DNA of 7,043 nucleotides from an uncultured Prevotella sp. (GTDB taxonomy: Bacteria > Bacteroidota > Bacteroidia > Bacteroidales > Bacteroidaceae): the NCBI GenBank assembly GCA_934190685.1, contig CAKPTK010000111.1:1-7043 (forward strand), read 5' to 3'. Positions 6,901-7,043 of this stretch are shown here, in pieces (the stretch's first letter is position 1; every line of letters starts with the position of its first letter). A program made the position numbers and the translations under genes. The notes below the pieces were generated by a model. The model worked only from the letters and a program-made list of their open reading frames with translations, was not told where the DNA came from and made no database searches.

Positions 6901-7043
6901 CAGGAGCAATATCAGATGAAGACCTCGCTGTTTGGAGGAGAAAACGAAGTGGAGATAGCCCACCCACAACCGCCGACCGTCGAGCCGTGGGGTCTGATCG
7001 AGAAATTGAACCGCGAGCGCGACCTCGTGGGCATCTATCTCTC
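3937..7043 (+). CDS. dnaE: DNA polymerase III subunit alpha, 3' end beyond the window
   Basis: This is the catalytic subunit of the replicative polymerase; 1035 codons are visible and the frame is open at the edge. The PHP domain (about residues 4-270) begins HLHVHTYYSILDG. It keeps a full set of likely metal ligands: H6, H8, D17, H42 (ITDHGD), E77 (GCEMYV), H99, C149, D228 and H230 (CTNDAHF). In the palm, GPGRGSAAGS lies at 429-438. The catalytic aspartates are D471 and D473 (PDIDTDF) and D635 (IKMDFLGLKTL), which line up with E. coli D401, D403 and D555. The fingers carry YRPGPMDYIP (714-723) and FNKSHATCYS (825-834). Helix-hairpin-helix DNA binding follows (GLGAIKGMG, 903-911). TSLFGG (996-1001) lies where the internal beta-clamp-binding motif is expected. 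Residues about 330-368 are an insertion relative to E. coli, typical of this phylum. The last visible residues, GIYLS, open the conserved GxYLSGHP motif, so the OB-fold and tau-binding tail are missing. The ATG at 3937 puts the PHP motif at the usual place and lies just behind a good promoter. Confidence 0.97.
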   Translation, partial: MQDFVHLHVHTYYSILDGQSSIPKLVDKAIANGMRGMAITDHGDMFGIKEFYNYCNKVNGKLREEGKPEFKPIFGCEMYVARRKKSDRSDPKLDKSGYHLIVLAKNYNGYKNLIKLVSRAWVDGFYMRPRTDREDLEKYHEDLIVCSACIAGEVPAKILKDDIAGAREAIEWYQRVFGGDYYLELQRHEVKDPNIRANRETFPLQQKANRVIIELAKEYGIKLVCTNDAHFVDQENAEAHDHLLCLATGKDLNDPNRMLYSKQEWFKTREEMNEVFSDVPEALSNTCEILDKVETYSIDHAPIMPFFPIPAEFGTEEDTRKKYTEQQLYEEFTRDENGNEIMSKEEADKKIKKLGGYDKIYRIKFEADYLAKLAYDGAKKRYGDPLPEEVAERVKFELHIMKTMGFPGYFLIVQDFINSARDELGVMVGPGRGSAAGSVVAYCLGITKIDPIKYDLLFERFLNPDRISLPDIDTDFDDDGRGKVLEWVEDKYGHDKVAHIITYGTMATKNAIKDVARVENVPLPVVNELCKQIPDKLPNGKKMNLANAIECIPALQNAEASSDIRLRNTMSYAKMLEGTVRGTGIHACGTIICRDAISDWVPVSTAEDKADPGHKLLCTQYDGHVIEETGLIKMDFLGLKTLSILKEAVENIRLSTGHDIDLDTIPIDDELTYQLYSEGRTVGTFQFESAGMRKYLRELHPTVFEDLIAMNALYRPGPMDYIPSFIARKNGREPIKYDIPCMEKYLKDTYGITVYQEQVMLLSRQLANFTRGESDALRKAMGKKKKAIVDAMKPKFIEGGKANGHDPKVLEKIWADWEKFASYAFNKSHATCYSWVAYQTGYLKAHYPAEYMAAVMSRSLSNITDITKLMDECKAMGIQCLGPDVNESRIKFSVNSHGAIRFGLGAIKGMGDAASQNIIAEREKNGPYKDIYDMLQRVDLKACNRKAFECLALSGGLDSFGISREQYVCNTGNGSFLDTLVRYGQLYQQEQYQMKTSLFGGENEVEIAHPQPPTVEPWGLIEKLNRERDLVGIYL

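Overview
The window looks like a chromosomal segment from the order Bacteroidales, most likely Prevotellaceae (Prevotella/Segatella type). The grounds are an ECF sigma factor followed by a FecR-like anti-sigma factor with a C-terminal DUF4974-type domain, a DUF4834 protein behind the phosphatidylethanolamine genes, a DnaE with a Bacteroidetes-like insertion, no strong Shine-Dalgarno sequences, and two promoters matching the Bacteroidetes sigma-ABfr pattern (TTTG, 19-21 bases, TAnnTTTG). The genus is an inference; the phylum is well supported.

Layout from left to right. Positions 1-103 hold four copies of a 16-base repeat on a roughly 22-base period; an 18-base perfect palindrome sits in the place of one unit. 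Positions 138-1892 hold a minus-strand sigma factor/anti-sigma factor pair (transcribed sigma first, then fecR). Positions 1984-2026 form a hairpin directly after the stop codon of the next operon and probably its terminator. Positions 2028-3766 hold a tight minus-strand operon, transcribed psd, pssA, DUF4834 gene, with gaps of 8 and 6 bases. Positions 3767-3936 are a divergent intergenic region with two back-to-back promoters. From 3937 to the right edge runs dnaE on the plus strand, open at the window end (1035 codons visible, roughly the last 200 missing).

How they work together. PssA makes phosphatidylserine from CDP-diacylglycerol and serine, and Psd decarboxylates it to phosphatidylethanolamine, so the central operon is a complete two-step membrane-lipid branch; the small membrane protein DUF4834 travels with it and has no known function. 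DnaE is the replicative polymerase and is linked to the lipid operon only by the shared divergent promoter region. The sigma/FecR pair is the cytoplasmic and inner-membrane part of a cell-surface signalling system; its usual partner (a TonB-dependent SusC-like transporter and SusD lipoprotein) is not in the window and would be expected left of position 1.

Most of this is ordinary core genome. I found no CRISPR array, RNA gene, transposase or phage gene. The least explained element is the repeat cluster at the left edge. No gap between genes exceeds 170 bases.
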